This document shows positions 6,283-11,555 of a DNA stretch of 11,555 bases, one piece after another. The stretch lies in NCBI GenBank assembly GCA_027053695.1, contig JALUHL010000101.1:1-11555 (forward strand). Direction: 5' to 3'. A model generated the notes under the pieces. The model had not been told where the DNA came from, searched no databases, and worked only from the letters and a program-made list of their open reading frames with translations. A program made the translations under genes and the position numbers. This stretch comes from Ghiorsea sp. (GTDB lineage: Bacteria; Pseudomonadota; Zetaproteobacteria; Mariprofundales; Mariprofundaceae). The number at the start of each line of letters is the position of its first letter. Positions within the stretch are counted from its first letter, which is position 1.

Positions 6283-7041
6283 ATGGCTGAATTAAAATGT
6301 TTGTTATGGGATGTGGATGGCACATTGGCAGATACCGAGCGTGATGGGCATAGGGTTGCCTTTAATATGGCATTTGAAGAAGCGGGTATGGATAGACGCT
6401 GGAATGTAGAGACTTATGGTGAGTTGCTGAAAGTGACTGGCGGTAAAGAGCGTATGCAATTTGATATTGAGCGCGGTGGCATGCCTGAAATTCCTTATGA
6501 AAAGATTGCCGAGCTTCATGCGCGCAAAACCATTCATTACCAAACATTGATTGCTGATGGTTTGATTCCATTGCGTGCTGGCGTATTGCGTTTGCTTGAA
6601 GAAGCTTATGCCGCAGGGGTTACACTTGGTGTTTCCACTACAACCACGCCATCGGCCTTGGATGCCTTGATTGAGCATTCATTGGGCAAAGAATGGTTTG
6701 ATAGGTTTGCTGTGCTTGCGGCGGGTGATATTGTACCCAATAAAAAGCCTGCATCCGATATTTATGATTATGCCTTGGAACAATTGGGTATGGCGGAGGA
6801 ACATACAGTGGCTTTGGAAGATTCAGGTAATGGCTGGTTATCAGCGCGTGATGCAGGGTTAAAATGCGTGGTCACCATCAATGATTACACAGCCAACCAA
6901 GATTTTACAGGTGCAGATTTGGTGGTGTCTGAATTTGGTGAAGCCGATAGACCAGCAGTTGATGTGCTTATCAATAAACATCATCTTGATGATGTGCATC
7001 ATGTAACTTTGACGCACTTGCAAGCCATCTGCGAAGCATAA
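6283..7041 (+). CDS. cbbY: CbbY-type HAD phosphatase
   Basis: A 252-residue haloacid-dehalogenase hydrolase of the CbbY branch, whose characterised members dephosphorylate xylulose-1,5-bisphosphate, a tight inhibitor of RuBisCO. Motif I is LLWDVDGTLADTE with nucleophile D10 and acid/base D12. The cap signature VTGGKERM (residues 51-58) is characteristic of CbbY. Motif II is S118-T119 in GVSTTTTP, motif III K155 in VPNKKPASDIYDYAL, motif IV E179-D180 in ALEDSGNG. The ATG has AAAGGA (6271-6276) upstream. No RuBisCO gene is in the window, so the link to the Calvin cycle is inferred from the family; a related beta-phosphoglucomutase-like enzyme is the alternative. The gene follows a terminator and must have its own promoter, not clearly seen. 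Confidence 0.85.
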   Translation: MAELKCLLWDVDGTLADTERDGHRVAFNMAFEEAGMDRRWNVETYGELLKVTGGKERMQFDIERGGMPEIPYEKIAELHARKTIHYQTLIADGLIPLRAGVLRLLEEAYAAGVTLGVSTTTTPSALDALIEHSLGKEWFDRFAVLAAGDIVPNKKPASDIYDYALEQLGMAEEHTVALEDSGNGWLSARDAGLKCVVTINDYTANQDFTGADLVVSEFGEADRPAVDVLINKHHLDDVHHVTLTHLQAICEA

Positions 7042-7049
7042 TTATGAAC

Positions 7050-7126
7050 TGCAAAGTACGCGAAGTTTCGCAGAGTGAATAAACAGTTACAAAAATACTT
7101 TGCGTAACTCTGCGCCCTCTGCGGTA
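7050..7126. repeat. Inverted pair of decamer-type CTCTGCG/CTTTGCG repeats
   Basis: The gap between cbbY and tatD holds two related repeats in opposite orientation. At 7098-7126 the plus strand reads CTTTGCGTAA, CTCTGCGCC, CTCTGCGGT. At 7050-7075 the minus strand reads CTCTGCGAAA, CTTCGCGTA, CTTTGC. Both follow a 10-9-9 step. Aligned over 28 positions they agree at about 20, enough to form an imperfect hairpin around roughly 22 bases. I have seen this repeat style in unrelated bacterial genomes but know no accepted name. TatD's ribosome binding site (AGGAT, 7133-7137) follows. Confidence 0.7.
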
Positions 7127-7145
7127 AAAAAACAGGATATAAACC

Positions 7146-7910
7146 ATGCAATTATTTGATACCCACTGCCATATCGATTTTCCTCATTTTGATGAGGACA
7201 GAGACGATGTGTTCGCGCGTATGGCTGATGAAGGAGTCTCAAGAATTGTTGCGGTGTCTGTGGACATTGAGCAAACACCGCGTTTGATTGATTTGGTGGA
7301 ATCCAGAGGCAATGTTTGGTTTTCTGTGGGGGTGCATCCCAATCATGAAGTGGACAATGAGCCCACAGTTAAAGAATTGTGCGAATTATCCAAGCATAAG
7401 AAGTGCGTTGCTATTGGTGAGACGGGCATGGATTTCTTTCGAGATGCATTGCCTGCGGATGTTCAAGAACAACGCTTTAGAACGCACTTGAAGGCTGCGC
7501 ATATCGTAAATAAACCTGTGATTGTGCATATGCGGGAAGCAGATGAAGTCACGCTGCGTATCCTCAAAGATGAGGATGTTGCAGGCTGTGGTGGTATTAT
7601 GCATTGCTTTTCATCGGGTTGGTATGCTGCGAGCCAAGCTTTGGACATGGACATGTCGATTTCATTTTCGGGCAATGTTACATTCAAAAAGAATGATGAT
7701 TTAAGAGCGGTTGCTGCCAAAGTGCCGCTTGAATCCATATTGATTGAAACCGATTCACCGTATTTAGCGCCTGTGCCTAAGCGTGGTAAACGCAATGAAC
7801 CGACTTATGTCAAACATGTCGCTGAATGTATTGCAGAAGTGCGTGGTATGAGCTTAGAAGCTTTGGTGGAAGCAACCACAGCCAATGCGCTGAAACGTTT
7901 TAAGCTTTAA
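7146..7910 (+). CDS. TatD-family metal-dependent deoxyribonuclease/hydrolase
   Basis: A 254-residue TatD-family TIM-barrel hydrolase, of usual length. Metal-binding and catalytic motifs are all present: H7 and H9 in FDTHCHIDF, E92 in AIGETGMDFF, H128 in KPVIVHMREA, H153 in IMHCFSSG, and D203 in IETDSPYLAP. Characterised members are 3'-5' exonucleases or D-aminoacyl-tRNA deacylases, so the substrate is not settled from sequence. The closest E. coli paralogue type appears to be YcfH, judged by the short length and ETDSPYLAP ending. The ATG is supported by AGGAT nine bases upstream. It is 104 bp from cbbY, with the repeat pair in between, so co-transcription is possible but not assured. Confidence 0.92.
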   Translation: MQLFDTHCHIDFPHFDEDRDDVFARMADEGVSRIVAVSVDIEQTPRLIDLVESRGNVWFSVGVHPNHEVDNEPTVKELCELSKHKKCVAIGETGMDFFRDALPADVQEQRFRTHLKAAHIVNKPVIVHMREADEVTLRILKDEDVAGCGGIMHCFSSGWYAASQALDMDMSISFSGNVTFKKNDDLRAVAAKVPLESILIETDSPYLAPVPKRGKRNEPTYVKHVAECIAEVRGMSLEALVEATTANALKRFKL

Positions 7911-7934
7911 TTCACCACGAAGTACACGAAGTGG
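7911..7934. repeat. CACGAAGTA-type short repeat
   Basis: Immediately after the tatD stop, CACGAAGTA (7916-7924) is followed by CACGAAGTG in tandem, preceded by TTCAC. On the minus strand this reads CTTCGTGTA, CTTCGTGGTG, the same stepped pattern and GGT ending as the CTCTGCG repeats nearby. It is a dispersed intergenic repeat type familiar from other bacteria. Confidence 0.6.
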
Positions 7935-7963
7935 TTTTATATTTTCTGTCTCATTGAATTTGT

Positions 7964-8030
7964 GTCATTTCGACTGAAGCAAAGCGGAATGGAGAAATCT
8001 ATGAGGTGCTTCAACTATGCTTAGCATGAC
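7964..8030. repeat. GTCATTTCGA-type dispersed repeat
   Basis: The block starts GTCATTTCGACTGAAGC and ends GCTTAGCATGAC, with GGAGAAATCT near the middle (7991-8000). Outer ends GTCAT and ATGAC are inverted, and GAAGC/GCTTC add a partial inner arm. This matches a common bacterial intergenic repeat of the form GTCATTTCGA...AGAAATCT. It has no coding signal. Confidence 0.6.
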
Positions 8031-8038
8031 GATATATA

Positions 8039-8102
8039 TCTGCGTTTATCTGTGGCTTATCTCTAAATTTCCTCTGCGAAACTCTGCGTCCTTTGCGGTT
8101 AA
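8039..8102. repeat. Decamer-type repeats, second set
   Basis: At 8040-8058, ATCTGCGTTT is followed by ATCTGTGGC (period 10). At 8072-8100, CTCTGCGAAA, CTCTGCGTC and CTTTGCGGT follow the same 10-9-9 pattern as the copy at 7098-7126, in the same orientation. The two copies therefore flank tatD as direct repeats. They may result from amplification of the same dispersed element. Confidence 0.65.
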
Positions 8103-8114
8103 GCTTTTTCTTCA

Positions 8115-8221
8115 TTTCTTTGCCACCAAAGAAACGAAGCAAAAATCCGCAGGACAGCGGATTTAGACGCACTTTAGGGCGGGCTTGCCCTGAGGGGCAT
8201 GGATGCCTCGAATCAAAGAAA
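8115..8221. repeat. Row of hairpins in non-coding DNA
   Basis: Four stem-loops stand side by side: TTTCTTTG/CAAAGAAA (8115-8122 and 8127-8134, loop CCAC), AAATCCGC/GCGGATTT (8143-8150 and 8157-8164), AGGGC/GCCCT (8176-8180 and 8187-8191), and GGCAT/ATGCC (8196-8200 and 8203-8207). CAAAGAAA recurs at 8214-8221. The minus strand has an open frame across this region (8011-8274), but its content is explained by the repeats and it lacks gene-like features. Confidence 0.55.
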
Positions 8222-8225
8222 GTGC

Positions 8226-8339
8226 CCCCTAAATAGCTGCGTGTATCCTCACCAAAGCTGGAAGTCGGGCGCAAAACAAAGCAAGTGTTTTGCTTATTTC
8301 CCTTCTTCCACCTTTTGTTCGGCGCAGCTATAGCAGGGG
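8226..8339. other. Long-range inverted repeat, possible structured RNA
   Basis: ATAGCTGCG (8233-8241) and CGCAGCTAT (8323-8331) are perfect 9-bp arms 81 bp apart. The pairing continues after a small internal loop with CCCCT (8226-8230) and AGGGG (8335-8339). The enclosed stretch contains further arms: AAGCAA/TTGCTT (8279-8284 and 8290-8295) and GGAAG/CTTCC (8260-8264 and 8304-8308). The nested layout could be a folded RNA or a small non-autonomous mobile element. No family is recognised. Confidence 0.35.
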
Positions 8340-8363
8340 AAAGGTGTTGTCACAGCCTACATG

Positions 8364-8464
8364 CCGTCATTCCCGCGCAGGCGGGAATCCACTGTTTGAG
8401 AATATGGTAATACCTGTATAATACTGCATGTTAGTATGGATTCCCGCCTGCGCGGGAATGACGG
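8364..8464. mobile_element. Paired dRS3-like palindromes (MITE-like element)
   Basis: The 28 bases at 8364-8391 are the exact reverse complement of those at 8437-8464. Each arm is itself a palindrome: ATTCCCGC and GCGGGAAT around GCAG in the first and CTGC in the second. The core motif ATTCCC-N8-GGGAAT is the dRS3 repeat described in Neisseria, and near-identical sequences occur in other Proteobacteria. The 45 bases between the arms (8392-8436) contain a promoter-like sequence. No transposase is present, so movement, if any, would be in trans. No target-site duplication was recognised. Confidence 0.75.
8396..8422 (+). promoter_or_regulatory. Promoter-like core inside the dRS3-like pair
   Basis: A perfect -10 hexamer TATAAT (8417-8422) is preceded by TTGAGA (8396-8401) at 15 bp, or TTTGAG (8395-8400) at 16 bp. 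It points toward the ABC-F gene at 8499. The transcript would include the second palindromic arm as a 5' hairpin. No other good promoter was seen for that gene. Confidence 0.45.
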
Positions 8465-8498
8465 TGAGGGTGAACTTCTTTCATGATGAGAGTATCCA

Positions 8499-10382
8499 AT
8501 GATTTATTTTGAACATGTCACGCTGCGACGCGGCAAAAAGATTTTATTTCAAGATTTCAGTTTAACCATTCACCCCAAAGACAAAATTGGTATCACAGGT
8601 GCTAATGGCACAGGCAAATCATCCTTGTTTGCGCTTATCCTTGGCAAACTTGAAGAAGATAAGGGTGAATTTCGCACCAAAGCGAAATTGTCTATCTCGC
8701 ATGTGGCGCAAGAAACGCCTGCTTTGGATATGGCTGCTGTGGATTATGTGATGCTGGGTGATGCTGAGTTATCCGACCTTGAAGCCCAACTTGTTGAAGC
8801 AGAAAGTAGAGAAGATGGCGTTGCAATAAGCAAGCTGCATGAACGGATGGATGCCATTGGTGGTTATCAAGCCAGAGCAAGGGCAGGGCAATTGTTAAAC
8901 GGTTTGGGTTTTACGCCTGCGCAGGAAAGTCAGCCCGTGCAAAGCTTTTCGGGTGGTTGGCGCATGCGCTTAAACCTTGCGCAAGCCTTGATGTGTCGCT
9001 CGGATGTGCTTTTATTGGATGAGCCAACCAACCACTTGGATTTGGAAGCAGTATTGTGGTTAGAGAAATGGCTGAAAAACTATCAGGGTGCATTGTTGCT
9101 TATCTCCCATGATAGAGAGTTTTTAGACAGTACAGTGACCACCATTGCCCATTTAGAGCAAGAAAAGGTTACATTGTATTCAGGTAATTATACTGCATTT
9201 GAATTGCGCAGAGCAGAGCAGCTTGCTTTGCAGCAATCATCCTTTGAGAAGCAGCAGCGCGAGATTGCGCATATGGAAAGCTTTATCACCCGCTTTAAAG
9301 CCAAAGCCACCAAAGCCAAACAAGCGCAAAGCCGCATCAAAGCTTTGGAACGCATGGAAAAAATTGCACCAGCGCATATTGATTCGCCATTCTCATTTGC
9401 TTTTAAACCCTTGGATTACTTGCCTAATCCGTTGCTGCAGTTACAAAAGGTAAACTTTGGTTACAATGATAAGCTGATATTAGAGCAAATATCCGCAAGT
9501 TTATTGCCCAATGACAGAATAGGACTGCTTGGCCCGAATGGTGCAGGTAAATCCACGCTGATTAAGCTCATGGCAGGTGAGCTTGAGCCGATTGCTGGCA
9601 AGTGTGTGCAGTCCAAAGGTTTGAAGATTGGCTACTTTGCCCAACATCAACTGGAGCAACTACATAGCGACTGCTCACCCGTGCAACATTTACAGTTGAT
9701 TGACCCTGATATTTCTGAAAAAGATGCACGTTTATTTTTGGGTGGTTTTGCCTTTCATGGCGATATGGCGTTGGAATCTATCGCATCGTTTTCGGGTGGT
9801 GAAAAAGCACGTTTGGTGCTTGCCATGCTGGTGTATCAGCAGCCAAACTTATTATTGATGGATGAACCGACCAACCATTTGGACTTGGATATGCGCCATG
9901 CGCTCACCCTTGCCTTGCAAAGCTTTGAAGGGGCGATGGTCTTAGTCTCGCATGATAGACATTTGCTGAGGACAGTGTGTGATAATCTATGGTTGGTCTC
10001 ACATGGTAAAGCCGAATCCTTTACAGGTGATTTGGACGATTATGCGCAATGGTTAGCTGAGCAAAACATTGAATCAAGCAGCAAAGAAGCAGCCAGTGGC
10101 GAACATACGAGAGATAGTCGCAAAGCCAAACGCAAAGAAGATGCGGAAAAACGCAAAGCCCTACAACCCAAACGCAATCAGCTTAAAAAGTTGGAGCAAC
10201 GCTTGGAAAAACTACATGCGCAAGAAGCTAAATTGAATGAACAGCTTGCCGATAGTGCGCTTTATGAAGCCAGCGAAAAAGAAAGGCTTGTACAATTAAC
10301 CGCCGAACATAACATAATTAAACAGGAGCTTGATGAAGTGGAAGAAACTTGGATGGAGTTAAGCGAGGAGTTGGAGGGTTAG
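8499..10382 (+). CDS. yheS: ABC-F ATPase, YheS-like
   Basis: A 627-residue soluble ABC-F protein, nearly the size of E. coli YheS and similar throughout. ABC-F proteins bind the ribosomal E-site region and act on stalled or antibiotic-bound ribosomes. Domain 1 has Walker A GANGTGKS (34-41), Q-loop Q71, signature FSGGWRMRL (150-158), Walker B LLLDEPTNHLD (171-181) and H-loop H204. The linker (about 235-295) contains KAKATKAKQAQSRIKALERM. Domain 2 has GPNGAGKST (345-353), FSGGEKARL (431-439) and LLLMDEPTNHLDLD (451-464). The C-terminus (about 540-625) is a charged coiled coil. Both Walker B glutamates (E175, E456) are kept, so it should be active. The ATG has only a weak GAGAG upstream. It is not linked to a resistance gene, and a housekeeping role is likely. 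Confidence 0.93.
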   Translation: MIYFEHVTLRRGKKILFQDFSLTIHPKDKIGITGANGTGKSSLFALILGKLEEDKGEFRTKAKLSISHVAQETPALDMAAVDYVMLGDAELSDLEAQLVEAESREDGVAISKLHERMDAIGGYQARARAGQLLNGLGFTPAQESQPVQSFSGGWRMRLNLAQALMCRSDVLLLDEPTNHLDLEAVLWLEKWLKNYQGALLLISHDREFLDSTVTTIAHLEQEKVTLYSGNYTAFELRRAEQLALQQSSFEKQQREIAHMESFITRFKAKATKAKQAQSRIKALERMEKIAPAHIDSPFSFAFKPLDYLPNPLLQLQKVNFGYNDKLILEQISASLLPNDRIGLLGPNGAGKSTLIKLMAGELEPIAGKCVQSKGLKIGYFAQHQLEQLHSDCSPVQHLQLIDPDISEKDARLFLGGFAFHGDMALESIASFSGGEKARLVLAMLVYQQPNLLLMDEPTNHLDLDMRHALTLALQSFEGAMVLVSHDRHLLRTVCDNLWLVSHGKAESFTGDLDDYAQWLAEQNIESSSKEAASGEHTRDSRKAKRKEDAEKRKALQPKRNQLKKLEQRLEKLHAQEAKLNEQLADSALYEASEKERLVQLTAEHNIIKQELDEVEETWMELSEELEG

Positions 10383-10519
10383 ATGAATAAAAGGTTGCCT
10401 TGGTTACCTTATGCATACACTGATTAGATAATACTTAAACATGCAGAGGTTTGTAAGCTGTTTGTTTTGCGTGTTTGAAGTCTTCATAGACCCTAAAATA
10501 AAGGGAATAAAATAGGGTG

Positions 10520-10548
10520 TTGTATTCTTGATGTTGTATCGTTATGCT
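10520..10548 (+). promoter_or_regulatory. Candidate rplS promoter with GC-rich discriminator
   Basis: TTGTAT (10520-10525) and TATGCT (10543-10548) are spaced by 17 bp, followed by a GC-rich stretch GCGCCACC where the discriminator would lie. GC-rich discriminators mark stringently controlled promoters of translation genes in well-studied Proteobacteria. The transcript would start near 10555 and have a leader of about 70 nt. The rest of the 242-bp gap (10383-10519) holds no gene and no clear terminator for the upstream ABC-F gene. Confidence 0.4.
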
Positions 10549-10566
10549 GCGCCACCTTTTAAGTGA

Positions 10567-10600
10567 GAACGGTTAGAACAAGTAGGCTTGTGAACTGTTC
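10567..10600 (+). promoter_or_regulatory. Leader hairpin before rplS
   Basis: GAACGGTT (10567-10574) pairs with AACTGTTC (10593-10600) with one G-U pair. An inner stem ACAAG (10578-10582) with CTTGT (10587-10591) closes a TAGG loop. The structure stands 10 bases before the ribosome binding site (GGAGGA, 10611-10616). It is a candidate autoregulatory site for L19, but I know no matching family in this bacterial group. Confidence 0.45.
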
Positions 10601-10624
10601 CAGAGATGTTGGAGGATAAGCAAA

Positions 10625-10999
10625 ATGCGTGCTTTAGATGATGTAACAGCAGACCAAATTCGTAGTGATATTCCAGAGTTCCGTGAAGGCGATACCGTTC
10701 GTGTCAACGTTCGTGTGGTTGATTTTAAAGACCTTAAAGGCGGCAAAGTTGAAAAACGTGAGCGTATTCAGGCTTATGAAGGCATCGTGATTGCTCGCCA
10801 CAACAAAGGCGTATCAAGCAGCTTCACAGTGCGTAAAATTTCTAGCAACGTTGGCGTTGAGCGTGTGTTCCCATTGCACTCACCTATGCTTGAAAGCGTT
10901 GAAGTGAAACGCCATGGCCGCGTTCGTCGTGCTAAGCTTTATTACTTGCGTGAATTGCGCGGTAAAGCAGCGCGTATTCGTGAGCGCCGTTTTAACTAA
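10625..10999 (+). CDS. rplS: 50S ribosomal protein L19
   Basis: A 124-residue L19, located at the 30S-50S interface of the ribosome. Conserved blocks are [14 protein letters not shown] (19-32), [20 protein letters not shown] (47-66), [20 protein letters not shown] (67-87) and the C-terminal [22 protein letters not shown]. coli L19 has 115 residues. Here the loop between VV (31-32) and IQAYEG (48-53) has about 15 residues instead of about 6, including [21 protein letters not shown] (10611-10616) fixes the start. Codons (many CGT, GGC, AAA) look like those of highly expressed genes. It stands alone here rather than behind rpsP-rimM-trmD. Confidence 0.97.
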   Translation: MRALDDVTADQIRSDIPEFREGDTVRVNVRVVDFKDLKGGKVEKRERIQAYEGIVIARHNKGVSSSFTVRKISSNVGVERVFPLHSPMLESVEVKRHGRVRRAKLYYLRELRGKAARIRERRFN

Positions 11000-11054
11000 G
11001 AGCGCTAAGTTTGAAAATAGCTTAGGGCTTGTTAACAGGCTCTTAATGATTTCT

Positions 11055-11087
11055 AATGAGGGCTCCTATGTGAGCCCTTATTTTGTT
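11055..11087 (+). terminator. Rho-independent terminator after rplS
   Basis: AGGGCTC (11059-11065) pairs with GAGCCCT (11072-11078) around CTATGT. The stem extends by four pairs (one G-U) through 11055-11058 and 11079-11082, and is followed by a T-rich tract (TTTTGTTTG, 11081-11089). Closer to the stop, AGCGCTAAG (11001-11009) and CTTAGGGCT (11021-11029) form a second weaker stem without a T-run. glyA starts 36 bases after the tail, so it probably has its own promoter or receives readthrough. Confidence 0.8.
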
Positions 11088-11122
11088 TGTACCATATTTT
11101 ATTTTAAAAAGTGAGATAACCC

Positions 11123-11555
11123 ATGACAGCACGTGAAGACTTTTTCCAAGCAGACCTCGATGACGAAGTAGTGGTGCAAGCCATTCATGATGAGTTAGGT
11201 CGCCAGCAGCATACGCTAGAGCTTATTGCCAGTGAAAACATTGTGTCCAAAGCGGTGATGCAAGCGCAAGGCTCTGTGCTGACCAACAAATATGCAGAAG
11301 GCTATCCTTCGCGCCGTTATTATGGTGGCTGTGAGCATGTGGATAAGGTGGAAGCTTTAGCCCAAGCGCGAGCCAAAGAAATCTTTGGTGTCAAACATGC
11401 CAATGTACAGCCGCATTCGGGCTCACAAGCCAACATGGCTGTGTATATGGCTGTGTTAAACCCGGGCGATACGATTTTGGGCATGGACTTATCTCATGGT
11501 GGTCATTTAACCCATGGTTCGCCAGTCAACTTCTCTGGTCGCTTATACAATGTGG
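11123..11555 (+). CDS. glyA: Serine hydroxymethyltransferase, N-terminal part
   Basis: The first 144 codons of GlyA run to the window end and the gene is cut off there. The enzyme interconverts serine and glycine using tetrahydrofolate and pyridoxal phosphate. Family signatures are visible: [11 protein letters not shown] (32-42), [20 protein letters not shown] (55-74, substrate and dimer contacts), [16 protein letters not shown] (95-110, phosphate binding) and [20 protein letters not shown] (120-139). The catalytic lysine lies beyond the window. The ATG at 11123 matches the family N-terminus; only a weak GTGAG precedes it. Upstream is rplS with a terminator between, so this may be a separate unit. 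Confidence 0.96.
   Translation, partial: MTAREDFFQADLDDEVVVQAIHDELGRQQHTLELIASENIVSKAVMQAQGSVLTNKYAEGYPSRRYYGGCEHVDKVEALAQARAKEIFGVKHANVQPHSGSQANMAVYMAVLNPGDTILGMDLSHGGHLTHGSPVNFSGRLYNV

Noticed and set aside
8011..8274. Minus-strand open frame of 87 codons
   Set aside because: It runs across several dispersed repeats and hairpins, has no recognisable family or ribosome binding site, and its codons follow the repeat sequence.
7911..8498. CRISPR array
   Set aside because: The repeats are of different kinds, not evenly spaced and without spacer-repeat periodicity; no cas genes nearby.
10490..10518. ACCCTA/TAGGGT inverted arms as a terminator of the ABC-F gene
   Set aside because: Six-base arms with a 17-base loop and no T-run; not a credible terminator.

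Overview
The window is a stretch of chromosome from a Gram-negative, proteobacteria-like bacterium. It looks moderately AT-leaning by eye; I did not compute GC. The core genes (nhaA, tatD, a yheS-type ABC-F gene, rplS, glyA) are typical of Proteobacteria. A CbbY-type phosphatase gene points to a Calvin-Benson-Bassham autotroph, and an autotrophic gamma- or zetaproteobacterium would fit. That placement is inference, not proven by the window.

Left part (1-5200): the window opens in the last codons of an IS1595-like transposase, followed by a hairpin and a vapBC toxin-antitoxin pair on the minus strand. Next comes a small thioredoxin-like [2Fe-2S] ferredoxin gene, tail-to-tail with a minus-strand pair (four-helix membrane protein plus SAM methyltransferase, overlapping by 4 bp). 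That pair is divergent from an HxlR-family regulator, and the gap between them holds a perfect inverted repeat over a TTGACA box. Then nhaA (Na+/H+ antiporter) overlaps a gene for a Zn/[2Fe-2S] protein resembling the N-terminal part of CopZ. An HDOD-domain gene follows on the minus strand.

Middle part (5200-7910): a conserved-looking hypothetical gene with a visible promoter, then a small exported CxxC protein preceded by an 18-bp inverted repeat and followed by a clear rho-independent terminator. cbbY and tatD follow.

Right part (7911-11555): the 588-bp gap after tatD holds almost no coding signal. It is packed with dispersed repeats: decamer-type CTCTGCG/CTTTGCG repeats, a GTCATTTCGA-type repeat, several hairpins, and a pair of perfectly inverted 28-bp dRS3-like palindromes around a promoter-like core. 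Next are the yheS-like ABC-F gene, then rplS (L19, with an unusual internal insertion) behind a promoter-like site and a leader hairpin, a terminator, and the start of glyA, which runs off the window.

I found no obviously new multi-gene system. The best leads are the repeat cluster with its embedded promoter, the rplS leader and L19 insertion, the divergent HxlR/membrane protein/methyltransferase module, and the nhaA-metalloprotein overlap.
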